Shown here piece by piece: positions 5,599 through 7,115 of a DNA stretch of 7,115 bases. Made by a program: the position numbers and the translations under genes. The DNA is from Actinomycetes bacterium (GTDB lineage: Bacteria; Actinomycetota; Aquicultoria; CAJVYJ01; JAUVQD01): NCBI GenBank assembly GCA_030605305.1, contig JAUWIO010000031.1, forward strand, positions 1 to 7,115, read 5' to 3'. Position 1 is the first letter of the stretch. Each line of letters opens with the position of its first letter. The notes below the pieces were generated by a model that worked only from the letters and a program-made list of their open reading frames with translations, was not told the origin of the DNA and ran no database searches.

Positions 5599-5769
5599 AT
5601 GAATGAGGTTCAGGCTCTTCTTGACTTAACTTCAAAACGAAGACGGTCTGTAGAAGAAAAGCTACTGATTGTCTTGATAGTCGTGGTCCTATTCGCCATT
5701 GGCGCGATTGTTGCGGCAATGGTCTACCCGGAGGCCATCAAGGATTTCGTCCCAACTGTGCTGGATTAG
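5599..5769 (+). CDS. Small single-pass membrane protein, unknown function
   Basis: 56 residues from ATG 5599, or 60 from the in-frame ATG at 5587. Neither start has a ribosome site. I prefer 5599 because a strong promoter's -10 (TATGAT, 5586-5591) covers the first ATG and predicts transcription beginning at the second, as in leaderless genes. The product has a charged N-terminal segment with KRRR (residues 13-16 from 5599) and a paired SVEEK, then a hydrophobic helix of about 22 residues (LLIVLIVVV through AAMV). It ends in a short tail (YPEAIKDFVPTVLD). The Arg/Lys cluster before the helix predicts the N-terminus inside. The stop is TAG. It stands alone, divergent from the H1-like gene and convergent with the tRNA. 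I recognise no family. The ordered charge/helix layout and the promoter argue that it is real. Confidence 0.6.
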   Translation: MNEVQALLDLTSKRRRSVEEKLLIVLIVVVLFAIGAIVAAMVYPEAIKDFVPTVLD

Positions 5770-5786
5770 GTAAGTCACTAGGAGAT

Positions 5787-5818
5787 AAAAAAGAGGCATC
5801 GGCTTCACCGATACCTCT
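5787..5818 (-). terminator. Rho-independent terminator of the tRNA-Pro gene
   Basis: Read on the minus strand: 11-bp stem AGAGGTATCGG / CCGATGCCTCT (5818-5808 with 5802-5792, one G-U pair), 5-nt loop, then a T run (5791-5787). It lies 9 nt beyond the tRNA 3' end. The plus strand lacks a T run after the stem, so it should not stop transcription of the small gene at 5599-5769 efficiently. Confidence 0.85.
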
Positions 5819-5826
5819 CTGAGCTG

Positions 5827-5900
5827 TCGGGACGACAGGATTTGAACCTGCGACCACCGGACCCCCAGCCCGGTGCGCTACCAAACTGCGCCACGTCCCG
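5827..5900 (-). tRNA. tRNA-Pro (GGG anticodon)
   Basis: The minus strand folds into a full cloverleaf. The 7-bp acceptor stem is CGGGACG / CGTCCCG (5900-5894 with 5834-5828), and the discriminator is A at 5827. The D arm contains GCGC-AGTTTGGTA-GCGC. The anticodon stem is CCGGG / TCCGG with loop CTGGGGG, giving anticodon GGG. The T arm is CAGG-TTCAAAT-CCTG. CCA is not encoded (the DNA continues CAG), so it must be added enzymatically. It has its own promoter and terminator and appears monocistronic. No copy of its 3' end is visible elsewhere in the window, so there is no sign that it serves as an integration site here. Confidence 0.97.
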
Positions 5901-5916
5901 TAAAAGAACTCCACCT

Positions 5917-5945
5917 AGTATATATAAGTTCCCCCTTTTTGACAC
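5917..5945 (-). promoter_or_regulatory. Promoter of tRNA-Pro
   Basis: On the minus strand, -35 GTGTCA (5945-5940), 17-nt spacer, -10 TATACT (5922-5917), with a predicted start near 5910, about 10 nt before the mature 5' end. The spacer contains a G5 run followed by an AT-rich stretch. Confidence 0.55.
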
Positions 5946-5977
5946 CGGCTTGATAAGGCATTTGGGTAACTATAGGT

Positions 5978-7115
5978 ATGCGCAGATTTGACTTCGTGAT
6001 TATCGGTGGGGGAACGGCCGGGACGGCCGCAGCTATCAGTGCGTAGTCATATGGAGTCCGAACAGCCCTGATCGAATCCGGGGAAATCGGAGGAAGCACT
6101 ATTAACCTGGGGTGTATCCCGACCAGCAGCTCGCCCTGGGCAGAGGCAACAGCTGCCGCCCGCCGAGCGATAGATAGCACCCGTTTGCAGAACTACGAAT
6201 GGCCGGTAGCTCGCCTAAAGAACCTGACGCGTTTTCGCGGTCGCGCCGCATTTGTGGGGCCGAGGGAAATCAGAGTCGATGAAGAGACGCTCCACGGCGA
6301 TGCATTCTTGGTGGCGACCGGTTCGATCCCGCAAAAACCCGCTATCGATGGACTAGATGATCTTGACTGCCTAAATGAATCGGATTGGTTGTCGATGTCG
6401 AAACCTCCACGTTCGCTGATGATCATTGGCGGTGGAGCGCACGCGATGGAGTTTGCTCAAATATTCGCTCATTTCGGTACGGATGTGACCGTATTACAGC
6501 GTGGAAGCCAGGTGTTGCCCACATTTGAGCCGGAGGTGGCTGAGGCGCTGGCCGGCAGTCTGCGCCAGGATGGAGTAAGAATCGTCGTCGGCGAAGCCCC
6601 GCAAGCGGCCCGCTGGATCGGGAACGACAAGGAAGTCATAACTCAAACCAATCACGGGACCCGTCGCTATCGGGCACAAGAAATCCTGCCGGCGGTCGGA
6701 CGAGTGCCGGACATAGCAGGCCTAGGCCTTGAGGCGATCGGGGTTGAGATCGATGACCGGGGTGCGATCCTTGTCGATGACGAGTTGGCCAGCAGTCTGC
6801 CGCACCTCTTTGCTGCCGGAGATGTGCGCGGGGGGCCGATGATCGAGAATGCCGCGCATAAAGAAGGCATCGTCGTCGCTGAGAACGCCCTGGGCGGGCT
6901 GGCGCACCACATCGACTATGAGGCGATCCCCAGTTGTGTTTTTACTCACCCTCGGGCCGCCCGGGTCGGTCTAACAGAGAACGACGCCGCCCACCGTCGT
7001 CACCAGGTCGAAAGCAGGATTGTCGATTACTCGGAACTGCCAAGGGCCATCATATCGGGTGACACGCGCGGCCTAATAAAAATGGTCGTCGATACGCAGA
7101 CACGGCGCGTCCTCG
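5978..7115 (+). pseudogene. MerA/lipoamide-dehydrogenase-family flavoprotein, amber-interrupted, partial at right edge
   Basis: Reading from ATG 5978, the frame shows the family plan: FAD site VIIGGGTAG (residues 7-15), the redox-region remnant GGSTINLGCIPT, ATGS, NAD site IIGGGAHAMEFAQ, AVGRVPD, FAAGDV, and an interface domain starting IPSCVFTHPRAARVGLTE, cut by the window edge. Three defects stand out. TAG at 6044-6046 (codon 23) interrupts the first Rossmann fold. The first cysteine of the CX4C redox pair is Thr. About 30 residues seem missing between the redox helix and RFRGRAAF. Yet the frame is open for 356 codons after the TAG, with every later motif present, so the stop may be recent, a sequencing error, or read through. 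TAG also ends three other genes in this window, so codon reassignment is unlikely. No ribosome site precedes the ATG. An intact protein would be a soluble NAD(P)H-dependent flavoenzyme, unable to form the usual disulfide. Confidence 0.75.

Noticed and set aside
5939..5972. Plus-strand promoter for the flavoenzyme gene, TTGACA at 5939
   Set aside because: The best downstream -10 (TAACTA, 5967-5972) is 22 nt away and nothing fits at 16-18 nt; the TTGACA mostly overlaps the tRNA promoter's -35.
6044..6046. TAG as a reassigned sense codon in this organism
   Set aside because: Three other genes here end with TAG (at 2185, 3919 and 5769) at sensible family lengths, so TAG acts as a stop.
1..7115. 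CRISPR arrays, insertion sequences, long direct repeats
   Set aside because: I saw no regularly spaced repeats, transposase motifs or terminal inverted repeats on either strand.

Overview
The window is bacterial: GC-moderate coding DNA, AT-rich intergenic spacers, sigma70-type promoters, and genes on both strands. I cannot name the organism. A twin-arginine molybdoenzyme, a large membrane-anchored multiheme cytochrome c and a possible leaderless small gene suit a respiring anaerobe or facultative bacterium, perhaps a deep-branching actinobacterial or Chloroflexi-type lineage, but that is only an impression.

Layout. (1) 1-664, minus: N-terminal 221 codons of a molybdopterin/[4Fe-4S] oxidoreductase (CISM family, ActB/QrcB-like) that runs off the left edge. 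(2) 665-813: compact divergent promoter region in which two good promoters share one -35 block (ATTGACAAT). (3) 814-1914, plus: membrane-anchored cytochrome c with 10 CX2CH motifs and one CX3CH. Shared control makes it a plausible electron-transfer partner of the molybdoenzyme. (4) 1954-2169, plus: orphan C-terminal remnant of an Ig-like/surface-protein module, probably a pseudogene.

(5) 5397 down to 2185, minus: four co-directional genes. They are a membrane-tethered, histone-H1-like AT-hook protein with a C-terminal winged-helix-like domain, an omega-amidase-type nitrilase-superfamily hydrolase, a small membrane protein with a YLDPGTGSY signature, and a NoeA-like SAM methyltransferase whose N-terminal half carries a kinase-like catalytic loop. 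Spacings of 12 nt and 3 nt suggest two coupled pairs, separated by an 84-nt gap. (6) 5599-5769, plus: small single-pass membrane protein whose promoter overlaps the first candidate ATG, suggesting a leaderless start at the second. (7) 5827-5900, minus: tRNA-Pro(GGG) with its own promoter and terminator. (8) 5978 to the right edge, plus: a MerA/lipoamide-dehydrogenase-family flavoprotein with an in-frame amber at codon 23, loss of the first redox cysteine and a shortened N-terminal region. It is most likely a decaying gene, although the remaining 356 codons are open.

The points most worth a second look are the shared -35 divergent redox locus, the membrane-tethered H1/AT-hook protein, the kinase-like plus methyltransferase fusion with its YLDPGTGSY partner, and the amber-interrupted flavoprotein.
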